A stretch of 64,000 nt of DNA from Frankineae bacterium MT45 (GTDB taxonomy: Bacteria; Actinomycetota; Actinomycetes; Mycobacteriales; Jatrophihabitantaceae), in assembly GCA_900100325.1 (NCBI GenBank), contig LT629697.1, positions 2,911,423 to 2,975,422 of the forward strand, read 5' to 3'. The notes below the pieces were generated by a model that was given only the letters and a program-made list of their open reading frames with translations, did no database searches and had not been told where the DNA came from. This document shows positions 53,782 to 64,000 of this stretch, in pieces. Both the position numbers and the translations under genes were made by a program. Each line of letters opens with the position of its first letter. The first letter of the stretch is position 1.

Positions 53782-55298
53782 TACTCGCTCACACCCAGCC
53801 GTTCGAGCAGGATCGCCTTCACCGTCGCCGCATCGGCCTGACCGCGCGTCGCCTTCATCACCGACCCGACGAGTACCCCGACCGCCGCCACCTTCCCCGA
53901 TCGGACCTTCTCGGCCACGTCCGGGTTGGCCGCGATCGCCTCGTCGGCCGCCGTGGTGAGGGCGCCGGAGTCCGAGACCACCTTCAGGCCACGCTCGGCC
54001 ACCACGGTGTCCACGTCATCGCCGGTCTCCAGCACGGCGTCGATCGCCTGTCGGGCCAGCGCCGCCGACAGCGTTCCGTCGGCGACCAGGGCGATCACGC
54101 GGGCGACCTGAGCCGGGGTGATGGCGAGGTCGGTCGCCGAGATCTCCTTGGCGTTCGCCGTCTGGGCCAGGTAGCCCAGCCACCAGTTGCGTGCCTCACC
54201 GACCGCGGCACCGGCCTCCACGGTCTCACCGACCAGCTCGACCACGCCGGCGTTGCTCATCTGCTGCATGTCCTCGGCACTGACGCCCAGGCTCGACTCG
54301 ATGCGGGCCCGACGCGCCGCCGGAAGTTCGGGCATCTCGGAGCGGATCTTCTCGACCCACTCGGCGGAGGCGGCCACCGGCACCAGATCTGGCTCGGGAA
54401 AGTACCGGTAGTCGGTGGCCTCCTCCTTGCTCCGGCCGGGACGGGTATCGCCGGTCGCCTCGTTGAAGTGCCGTGTCTCCTGGAAGATTCTCGTTCCCTG
54501 GTCCAGCAGGCCGGCCTGGCGGATCATCTCCGAGCGCACCGCCCGCTCGACGCTGCGCAGCGAGTTGACGTTCTTCGTCTCGGTGCGGGTGCCGAGTTCG
54601 GACTGCCCGTTCGGGGCGAGCGAGAGGTTCACGTCGCAGCGCAGTGATCCCTGCTCCATGCGCACGTCGCTGACTCCGAGGGCACGCAGGATGTCACGGA
54701 GTTCGGCCACGTAGGCCTTGGCCACCTCCGGCGCAAGGGCGCCGGCCCCCTCGACGGGCTTGGTGACGATCTCGATCAGCGGGATGCCGGCCCGGTTGTA
54801 GTCGACGAGCGAGTAGTCGGCCCCGTGGATACGCCCGGTGGCCCCACCGACGTGGGTGTTCTTGCCGGTGTCCTCCTCCATGTGGACGCGTTCGATGCCG
54901 ACCCGGTAGGTGCTGCCCTGCACCTCGACGTCGAGATACCCCTCGATGCAGAGCGGTTCGTCGTACTGCGAGGTCTGGAAGTTCTTCGGCATGTCCGGGT
55001 AGAAGTAGTTCTTCCGGGCGAAGCGGCACCACGGCACGATCGTGCAGTTGAGGGCCAGCCCGATCTTCACCGTCGACTCGATGGCGGTGCCGTTCACCGC
55101 CGGCAGGGCTCCGGGGAGACCGAGGCAGACGGCGCAGGTGTGCGTGTTCGGCTCGGCGCCGAACTCGGTCGAGCAGCCGCAGAACATCTTCGAGACCGTG
55201 TTCAGCTCGACGTGCGTCTCCAGCCCGAAGGTCGGGGTGTAGCGGCTCAGGACGTCCTCGTAGGAGAGGTCGGGGGAGGTGCTGAGAGCGTGCGTCAT
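53781..55298 (-). CDS. gatB: Glutamyl/aspartyl-tRNA amidotransferase subunit B
   Basis: A 505-aa kinase/transamidase subunit that phosphorylates the Glu or Asp on misacylated tRNA and amidates it with ammonia from GatA. The start [19 protein letters not shown] and CAVCLGLPG supply Zn-binding Cys residues. [19 protein letters not shown] is the ATP-binding stretch, and the C-terminal YqeY-like tail binds tRNA. The ATG at 55298 overlaps the gatA stop by 4 nt; the much longer upstream frame runs through gatA and is not real. Confidence 0.97.
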   Translation of the reverse strand: MTHALSTSPDLSYEDVLSRYTPTFGLETHVELNTVSKMFCGCSTEFGAEPNTHTCAVCLGLPGALPAVNGTAIESTVKIGLALNCTIVPWCRFARKNYFYPDMPKNFQTSQYDEPLCIEGYLDVEVQGSTYRVGIERVHMEEDTGKNTHVGGATGRIHGADYSLVDYNRAGIPLIEIVTKPVEGAGALAPEVAKAYVAELRDILRALGVSDVRMEQGSLRCDVNLSLAPNGQSELGTRTETKNVNSLRSVERAVRSEMIRQAGLLDQGTRIFQETRHFNEATGDTRPGRSKEEATDYRYFPEPDLVPVAASAEWVEKIRSEMPELPAARRARIESSLGVSAEDMQQMSNAGVVELVGETVEAGAAVGEARNWWLGYLAQTANAKEISATDLAITPAQVARVIALVADGTLSAALARQAIDAVLETGDDVDTVVAERGLKVVSDSGALTTAADEAIAANPDVAEKVRSGKVAAVGVLVGSVMKATRGQADAATVKAILLERLGVSE

Positions 55299-56803
55299 GC
55301 CGATACTCCGTGTTCGAGCGAGGGGGCCGAGTCGATGACGGTGCCCGCGGCCGCCTCGAAGGCCGCCGCGACGCGGTAGCAGCGATCGTCGGCCAATGCC
55401 GGGGCCATGATCTGCAGGCCGACGGGGAGCGTCGAACCGGTCTCGGTGGAGAGGCCTGAGGGCACAGAGATCGCCGGCAGGCCGGCCAGCGACGCCGGCA
55501 GCGTGCAGAGGTCGTTGAGGTACATCGCGATCGGATCCTGGACGGCGCCGATACCGAAGGCGACCGTCGGCGTGGTCGGCGAGATGAGGACGTCCACATC
55601 GGCGAAGGCCGCGGCGAAGTCGCCCGAGATGAGCGTCCGGACCTTCTGGGCCTGCCCGTAGTACGCGTCGTAGTAACCGCTGGAGAGTGCGTAGGTACCG
55701 AGGATGATGCGCCGCTTCACCTCGGGGCCGAAGCCCTGCTCGCGGGTGAGCGACATGACCTCCTCCAGCGACCGCTCGCCGTCGTCGCCGACCCGCAGCC
55801 CGTAGCGGACCGAGTCGAAGCGAGCCAGGTTCGACGAGCACTCGCTCGGAGCGATCAAGTAGTACGCGGCCAGCGCGTAGTCGAAGTGCGGGCAGCTCAC
55901 CTCGGTGATGGTGGCGCCCAGCGAGCGGAGGGTCTCGATGGCGCTGTGGAAGGAGGCGAGCACCTCGGGCTGGTACCCCTCGCCACCCAGCTCCCGGACG
56001 ACCCCGACGCGCAGCCCCTTGAGGTCGCCCGAGGCACCGGCGCGCGCGGCCTGCACCACGGAGGCCCCAGCCTGCGGGATCGAGGTCGAGTCCATCGGGT
56101 CGTACCCGGCGATCACCTCGTGCAGCAGGGCCGTGTCCAGCACCGTGCGGCCGAAGGGACCGGCCTGGTCGAGGGACGAGGAGAAGGCGATGAGGCCGTA
56201 GCGGGAGACCGCGCCGTAGGTCGGCTTGTGCCCGACGATGCCGGTGACCGCGGCCGGCTGGCGGATCGAGCCGCCGGTGTCGGTTCCGATGGAGAGCGGC
56301 GCCTCATAGGCGGCGACGGCGGCGCTCGACCCACCGGAGGAGCCGCCCGGAATGCGGCTCAGGTCCCACGGGTTGTGCGTCGGGTGGTACGCCGAGTTCT
56401 CGGTGGAGCTCCCCATCGCGAACTCGTCCATGTTCACCTTGCCGAGGATGACGATCCCGGCGTCCTTGATCTTGCTGGTGATGGTGGCGTCGTACGGCGG
56501 CCGCCACCCGTCGAGGATCTTCGACCCGGCGGTGGTCGGCAGCCCCTCGGTGACGACGACGTCCTTCATGGCCAGTGGCACCCCGGCCAGTGGCCCGAGC
56601 TCCTCGCCACCGGCGCGGCGCGCGTCCACGGCGGCCGCGGCGGCCAGCGCTCCGGCGGTGTCTACGTATAGGAAGGCCCGGACGGCCGGATCGACGGCCT
56701 CGATGCGATCGAGGTGGGCCTGAGCTACCTCGACGGCGCTGGCCTGGCCGGAGGCGACGGTCTCGGCGAGCTGGGCCGCGGTGAGATGGGTCAGCTCGGT
56801 CAT
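55295..56803 (-). CDS. gatA: Glutamyl/aspartyl-tRNA amidotransferase subunit A
   Basis: A 502-aa amidase-signature enzyme that releases ammonia from glutamine for GatB. The Ser-cisSer-Lys triad is seen as Lys in [12 protein letters not shown], the two Ser in [12 protein letters not shown] and [12 protein letters not shown]. Length is normal. It overlaps gatC and gatB by 4 nt each, so subunits are made in fixed ratio. Confidence 0.97.
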   Translation of the reverse strand: MTELTHLTAAQLAETVASGQASAVEVAQAHLDRIEAVDPAVRAFLYVDTAGALAAAAAVDARRAGGEELGPLAGVPLAMKDVVVTEGLPTTAGSKILDGWRPPYDATITSKIKDAGIVILGKVNMDEFAMGSSTENSAYHPTHNPWDLSRIPGGSSGGSSAAVAAYEAPLSIGTDTGGSIRQPAAVTGIVGHKPTYGAVSRYGLIAFSSSLDQAGPFGRTVLDTALLHEVIAGYDPMDSTSIPQAGASVVQAARAGASGDLKGLRVGVVRELGGEGYQPEVLASFHSAIETLRSLGATITEVSCPHFDYALAAYYLIAPSECSSNLARFDSVRYGLRVGDDGERSLEEVMSLTREQGFGPEVKRRIILGTYALSSGYYDAYYGQAQKVRTLISGDFAAAFADVDVLISPTTPTVAFGIGAVQDPIAMYLNDLCTLPASLAGLPAISVPSGLSTETGSTLPVGLQIMAPALADDRCYRVAAAFEAAAGTVIDSAPSLEHGVSA

Positions 56804-57138
56804 GCTTCCTCGCTCAGGATTCGTGGGACCCGGAACTTCTCGTCCTCGACGGCCGGCGCCCCGGCCAGCACCGCGTCGCGGGGCAGTGACGGCCGGACCT
56901 CGTCGACGCGGAAGACGTTGGTCATCGGCACCGCATGCGAAGTCGGCGCGATATCCGCGGCCGCGACCTCGGCCACCCGGGCCACCGACGCCAACACGGC
57001 GTCCAGCTGCCCGGCAAACACAGCCAGTTCGTCGTCGGTCACAGCCAGCCGAGCAAGCCGGGCCAACTTTGCGACCTCGTCGGTACTTATGCGGGCGCCT
57101 TCGGATTCCGCGCCATCGGTTGAGTTTTGTAGAGCCAC
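56800..57138 (-). CDS. gatC: Glutamyl/aspartyl-tRNA amidotransferase subunit C
   Basis: A 112-aa small subunit that wraps around GatA and Gat[21 protein letters not shown] and the [15 protein letters not shown] stretch are characteristic. The GTG start has TAGACT 8 nt upstream, so the gat operon may begin almost at the start codon. It is divergent from the ACT-protein gene. Confidence 0.92.
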   Translation of the reverse strand: MALQNSTDGAESEGARISTDEVAKLARLARLAVTDDELAVFAGQLDAVLASVARVAEVAAADIAPTSHAVPMTNVFRVDEVRPSLPRDAVLAGAPAVEDEKFRVPRILSEEA

Positions 57139-57211
57139 AAGGGCACAGTCTAGGCGGAGGCCTCCGCTACCCCTTTACCTGCGTGACATATACGTCCGGG
57201 AGACTCACTGC

Positions 57212-57862
57212 GTGTCATATCTTCTGCGAGTGGTTCTCCCCGATCGCCCCGGTGCGCTCGGGGCGGTCGCCACTGCCCTGGGTTCTGTCGGTGCGGACAT
57301 CCTCAGTGTGGACGTCATCGAGCGCTCCCCCGGGTTCGCGGTGGATGACCTGGTGCTGGACCTGGCGCCGGGCCGGCTAGCCGACTCGCTGATCACTGCG
57401 GCCCGCACGATCGAGGGTGTGCGGGTCGAGTCGATCCGCCCGTACGCCTCCGTCATGGACCCGCATCGGGAACTGGAACTGCTGGATCGGCTCGCGGCCG
57501 GCGGTGAGGACGCGCTGGAGGTCCTGGCCGACGGCGTAGCGCGGATCTTCCGGGCCGGCTGGGTGCTCGTCCTCGACAGCCCTGACGAGAGCGGCAAGTC
57601 GGCCGTGCTCGCCCATAGCGCTGCGGCCCCCGAGATCAGCACACTCGCCGTTCCGTGGTGGCCGGCCCAGCCGGCGCGAGTGCTCGATCTGGACGACGAG
57701 TGGGTGCCCTCGGACTGGACGAACCTCGGCACCGAACTGGCCATCGCCCCGCTCGGCGATCGGGCGCTACTGGTCGGCCGGCCGGGACTGCCGTGGCTTC
57801 CCGGCGAGATCATCCGGCTCAACCACCTGGCCGGGATCGCCAACAGCGTCGCGCCCGTGTAG
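57212..57862 (+). CDS. ACT-domain protein
   Basis: A 216-aa protein. The first ~75 residues form an ACT domain (LRVVLPDRPGALGAVATALG), which usually binds an amino acid. The rest, about 140 residues, is not recognised but is conserved in position with Rv3013 between gatC and ligA. The GTG at 57212 has GGGAG about 9 nt upstream and begins the ACT strand; longer upstream frames run through gatC on the other strand. Confidence 0.83.
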   Translation: MSYLLRVVLPDRPGALGAVATALGSVGADILSVDVIERSPGFAVDDLVLDLAPGRLADSLITAARTIEGVRVESIRPYASVMDPHRELELLDRLAAGGEDALEVLADGVARIFRAGWVLVLDSPDESGKSAVLAHSAAAPEISTLAVPWWPAQPARVLDLDDEWVPSDWTNLGTELAIAPLGDRALLVGRPGLPWLPGEIIRLNHLAGIANSVAPV

Positions 57863-57892
57863 CGGACTCCCGGCCTTACTGGGCGCCGCGCG

Positions 57893-59914
57893 TTACTGGC
57901 AGAGCGACCGGTAGATCAGTCCCGCGTACTGGGCGGCGCCACCCAACGGAAGGTGCAGGCCGTCGCGGTAGAACCAGTTGGCGTGCGAATTAGACAGCGC
58001 GTACCAGTCGGCCAGTACGACGTTCGGGAACTGCGCAGCGACCCGCCGCAGCACCGAATTGTTCGGATCCTGCCAGTTCTTGGGCACCCGGTCGGTGACC
58101 ACGACGACCCGACTGCGATCCGACAGCTGCCCCAGCACCGACGACAGATCGGACGGCGAGACGATGCCGTTGTCACCGGTATGAATCACCACATTCGGTG
58201 CCAGTTTGCCGGCGGCGCGATCCGCCGCGATATCAGCAAAGACGGCCCGTGCCTGCCGCCCCTCGATGGCATGGACGTCGATCAGCGGCATGGCGGCCTT
58301 CAACTGGGCGGACGCCCCGAGCATCACCGAATCCCCGAAGGCGCTGATCGGTGCTCGCGCCGGCGACTGAACGACGGCGGGCTGGGGCGCGGCGGGGGTG
58401 GGAGCGGCCACCTTGGGCACGGGAGTTGCCTGTGCCGTCTTTCCGGCGCCGGAGTTCGCCACGGGTGCGCGCCGCGACCGATCCCCGGGCTCCGGCATCG
58501 CCTCGACGTTCAGGGGGAAGGTCGTCATCCCAGCGACCGTGGGGGCGGCGACCGGGTCGGGTGACGGCGTGAGCACCCGCGCTCCCGGTTGTACTGCGGC
58601 CGGCACGCTCGGCGAGGAGTAGGCCAGCGATGAGCTGAGCGAGCTGAAGGTCAGGAGTCCGACGAAGGCCACCAGCGGGAGAACGCGGCGCCGCAGCGTC
58701 CGCGCGGTCGAGCCGGGCGCGGCGCCGGGGCGATCGGCCAGCAGGCGATCGGAGAGGCGCTTCAGCGCGCCGGCGCGGACCGGAACCTCCACGAAGCGGT
58801 AGCTCGCCTCAGCCAGCAGCAGCGTGACCGCGACCCGGGCCAGGAAGAGCGGCACCGGCGACCACTCGACGTCCACACCCGGACGGGTGACGACGGCGAC
58901 CGGCCAGTGCCAGAGGTAGATCGAGTACGAGCGCTGCCCGATCCAGCGCAGTGGCTTGCGCTCAAGCGCCCAGCCGATCAGGCTGCCGGGGCGAACCACG
59001 GCAGCCACGACGACAATGGCGGCCGCGCTGAAGCCGAGAAAACCGCCGCGATACAGGGCCGGCTGGAACTCATTCACGCCCAGCACGCAGCGGAGCATCA
59101 CCATCAGCCCCACCAGCGCGGCGAGGTCGCTGAGAAACGCCCCGCGTAGGATCTGCCGGCGACGAGCCCCGGGCAGAATCGAGCGGCTGGCGTAGGCGCC
59201 CATCGCCGCGCCCAGCAGCAAGCCCATCGAGTGGGTGTCCGTGCCGAAATAGATGCGCGAGGAGTCGCTGCCGTAGGGGACATCGCCCCGGATCGCCAGC
59301 AGTGTCATCGCGGCCGTCGACGCGAGCCCGAGCCCGAGGGCGGCCAGCGACAGGCGGGTGAGCATCCGGGGCCGGAACACGACGACCGGGCCACGCCGGC
59401 GCAGCAGCGACGGAGCGAGCAGCAGGCAGAGGATGAGCGGCCAGAGCAGGTAGAACTGCTCCTCGATCGCCAGTGACCAGAGGTGCTGCAGCATGGACGG
59501 GCGGCCACTGGCCACGAAGTAGGACTGTTTTCCGTCGATCAGCCACCAGTTGGCCACGAAGAAGACGCCGGAGACGACACTGGCCCGCAAGGTCGCCAGC
59601 TCATCGCGCCAGAAGAGCAGGTCGGCCGCGATCACGACGGCTGACAGCACCAGGACGGCCGGGAGGAGGCGCCTGACCCGTCGGCGATAGAAAGCGGCGA
59701 TGTCCAGACGGCCGGTGTCGTGGATCTGGTTCAGCAGGAGACGGGTGATCAGGTACCCGCTGATGGCGAAGAAGAGGTCGACTCCCAGAAATCCGCCCGG
59801 CAGCAGGGTCGGGTTGAAGTGGTACAGCACGACAGCGATCACAGCGAATGCGCGCAGCCCATCGAGCCCCGGGAGCCAGTTGACTCGGGGCTTGCGGGTG
59901 GGCAGCGTGGACAT
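57893..59914 (-). CDS. OafA/YrhL-type membrane acyltransferase with SGNH domain
   Basis: A 673-aa protein. The first ~370 residues are an acyltransferase-3 membrane domain with about ten helices (YHF and GVDLFFAISGYL near the N-terminus). A Pro/Ala linker follows, then an SGNH hydrolase-like domain with Ser in FGDSVMLG and Asp-His in DGLHLP. This layout is used to O-acetylate or otherwise acylate extracellular polysaccharides. ATG 59914 is chosen by the usual domain start; a TTG at 59953 is possible. Confidence 0.85.
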   Translation of the reverse strand: MSTLPTRKPRVNWLPGLDGLRAFAVIAVVLYHFNPTLLPGGFLGVDLFFAISGYLITRLLLNQIHDTGRLDIAAFYRRRVRRLLPAVLVLSAVVIAADLLFWRDELATLRASVVSGVFFVANWWLIDGKQSYFVASGRPSMLQHLWSLAIEEQFYLLWPLILCLLLAPSLLRRRGPVVVFRPRMLTRLSLAALGLGLASTAAMTLLAIRGDVPYGSDSSRIYFGTDTHSMGLLLGAAMGAYASRSILPGARRRQILRGAFLSDLAALVGLMVMLRCVLGVNEFQPALYRGGFLGFSAAAIVVVAAVVRPGSLIGWALERKPLRWIGQRSYSIYLWHWPVAVVTRPGVDVEWSPVPLFLARVAVTLLLAEASYRFVEVPVRAGALKRLSDRLLADRPGAAPGSTARTLRRRVLPLVAFVGLLTFSSLSSSLAYSSPSVPAAVQPGARVLTPSPDPVAAPTVAGMTTFPLNVEAMPEPGDRSRRAPVANSGAGKTAQATPVPKVAAPTPAAPQPAVVQSPARAPISAFGDSVMLGASAQLKAAMPLIDVHAIEGRQARAVFADIAADRAAGKLAPNVVIHTGDNGIVSPSDLSSVLGQLSDRSRVVVVTDRVPKNWQDPNNSVLRRVAAQFPNVVLADWYALSNSHANWFYRDGLHLPLGGAAQYAGLIYRSLCQ

Positions 59915-60122
59915 TCCTACCGATTCGTCGGGTGCGGACTTCGGACCCGCCAACCCTGACAGCAGACACAGCGGGCCGCTCGTTGGACGCGCCGAGGATG
60001 GCCAAATTCACCACTGATTTCGGCTACTGAGCGGTACTTCTGAACGGCTGGCCAGCACGTGTATCCGTCTCCGTAATGGGCGGCGGCACTGCAGGCGCTG
60101 CGCGGTCAGGGCAGGGCGGGAG

Positions 60123-60581
60123 CTAGACCGTAGCCGCGGTCACAGAGGTACCGCCCAGGTCGGGCTCGGTGATAGCGGTGAGCTGCTCGATGACCGCGAC
60201 CGGGAGGGCCCCGGAGATAACCACCTTGGTGCTTCCCACCGACTCCTGCACTCGGAGCGTGACCGTGTCTGTTCGACGGAACAGGACCAGGAAGATCAAT
60301 CCGATTGGGAGAGTGATCAGGGTCGCGTACCAGGTCACCCACGAACGCCGCACTCGGCGCAGTACCGTCTCGCGGTCGGATCTGGTCATGACCGTGTAGT
60401 GGTAGGGACGCAGTGAGGCGGCGAACGACTCGTTCACCCAGTTCCGCACCTCAGCCGCCGGCTTCGTCGCGTCTAGAACGAGGTCGACGTTTCGGGGAGC
60501 GAGTCGGGCACTCTGCGCGATGCATAGCCATAGCAGGCCGGCTAGGGCCAAGAAGATGAGCACCCTGAGCAGCTGAGACAT
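60123..60581 (-). CDS. Hypothetical two-helix membrane protein
   Basis: A 152-aa protein with hydrophobic helices at about 5-22 and 85-101, separated by a short domain rich in Arg. I do not recognise it. It lies downstream of ligA in the same direction with a 65-nt gap, and a further 140 nt without features separates it from the acyltransferase. Confidence 0.6.
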   Translation of the reverse strand: MSQLLRVLIFLALAGLLWLCIAQSARLAPRNVDLVLDATKPAAEVRNWVNESFAASLRPYHYTVMTRSDRETVLRRVRRSWVTWYATLITLPIGLIFLVLFRRTDTVTLRVQESVGSTKVVISGALPVAVIEQLTAITEPDLGGTSVTAATV

Positions 60582-60646
60582 CCGAACGTTCCCTCCGTAG
60601 TACGCGGGCGGCAGTTAGCTCGCGAAAGCGCGGTCATTCCGGTCAG

Positions 60647-63906
<3,260 letters not shown>

Positions 63907-63948
63907 CGGGACGCTGTCACGGGCGTTACTGACGCGTCCGTCTGCGCC

Positions 63949-64000
63949 TCAATGCTTGTCGGCACGGTGCTGGCCGGCACGGTACTTGACGCCGCGGAGG
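63949..64000 (-). CDS. Possible C-terminus of an upstream gene (partial)
   Basis: Reading the minus strand from the window edge gives ...LRGVKYRAGQHRADKH and a TGA stop. It is open to the edge and basic, so it may be the end of a protein gene upstream of the MetE-like gene. In many actinobacteria mnmA or iscS lies there, but this fragment does not match their ends. It is too short to name. Confidence 0.3.
   Translation of the reverse strand, partial: LRGVKYRAGQHRADKH

Noticed and set aside
53781-55841. 686-residue gatB
   Set aside because: The first ~181 codons lie inside gatA in another frame and are not GatB-like; ATG 55298 gives the normal length.

Overview
The window is about 64 kb of high-GC DNA with many GTG and TTG starts. 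Gene content and order point to an actinobacterium outside Mycobacterium: HU with a long PAKKA-repeat tail, F420 biosynthesis (CofC/FbiD), a fused NUDIX-phosphatase MutT1, GatCAB plus GltX, and the run ddl-gpsA / cofC-ppk-mutT1 / hup-leuD-leuC / iclR. As I recall the M. tuberculosis Rv2981c-Rv3015c segment, the order is largely shared (ddlA, gpsA, fbiD, ppk, mutT1, hupB, leuD, leuC, IclR, gltX, FAH-like, leuB, ilvC, ilvN, ilvB, Cfp6-like, LppZ, gatBAC, ACT protein, ligA, MetE-like). The genus cannot be named from sequence alone. At least thirteen genes or leader ORFs have a TANNNT-like -10 box 5-7 nt before the start codon, so leaderless transcripts appear common; several starts here were chosen on that basis.

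Layout. 1-2.5 kb: end of an acyl-CoA dehydrogenase and an alpha-methylacyl-CoA racemase, converging on a CapA-type lipoprotein, ddl and gpsA. 4.9-15.5 kb: a six-gene plus-strand run. A transglutaminase/DUF2126 protein, a circularly permuted ATP-grasp/alpha-E fusion and a second transglutaminase overlap by 4 nt and look like a peptide amidoligase system. cofC, ppk and mutT1 follow. 15.5-19.2 kb: hup, leuD and leuC, with a divergent IclR regulator. 19-32.4 kb: accessory genes. These are a third transglutaminase, DUF4184, an EVE protein, an ECF41 sigma factor with its carboxymuconolactone-decarboxylase partner, an envelope cluster (cupredoxin, Met-rich lipoprotein, class F sortase, likely sortase substrate), a short UvrA-like ATPase, and VOC/AraC/aldehyde dehydrogenase genes. 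32.4-32.7 kb: tRNA-Glu(CTC) and tRNA-Gln(CTG) with a strong terminator. Next to them is an isolated Hcp-like gene. 34-46.9 kb: gltX, FAH, cimA, leuB, an ECF sigma/membrane pair, benE, ilvC, ilvN, an Asp/Glu-racemase-like gene and ilvB. ilvB is preceded by a leader peptide and attenuator. 47-64 kb: a bifunctional acyl reductase, CAP protein, ilvD, PH-like protein, LppZ-like lipoprotein, gatB-gatA-gatC, an ACT protein, an OafA-type acyltransferase, ligA and a MetE-like protein.

How the genes work together. Most of branched-chain amino-acid synthesis is here (cimA, ilvB/N/C/D, leuB/C/D; leuA and ilvE are absent). Two control layers are visible: a shared palindrome TCTCA-N5-TGAGA at leuC/iclR and at leuB, and translational attenuation at ilvB. 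GltX, tRNA-Gln and GatCAB together form the indirect route to Gln-tRNA. No CRISPR array, insertion sequence, phage or integrase was seen. No gene-free stretch exceeds about 300 bases; the longest, in front of ilvB, holds the attenuator.
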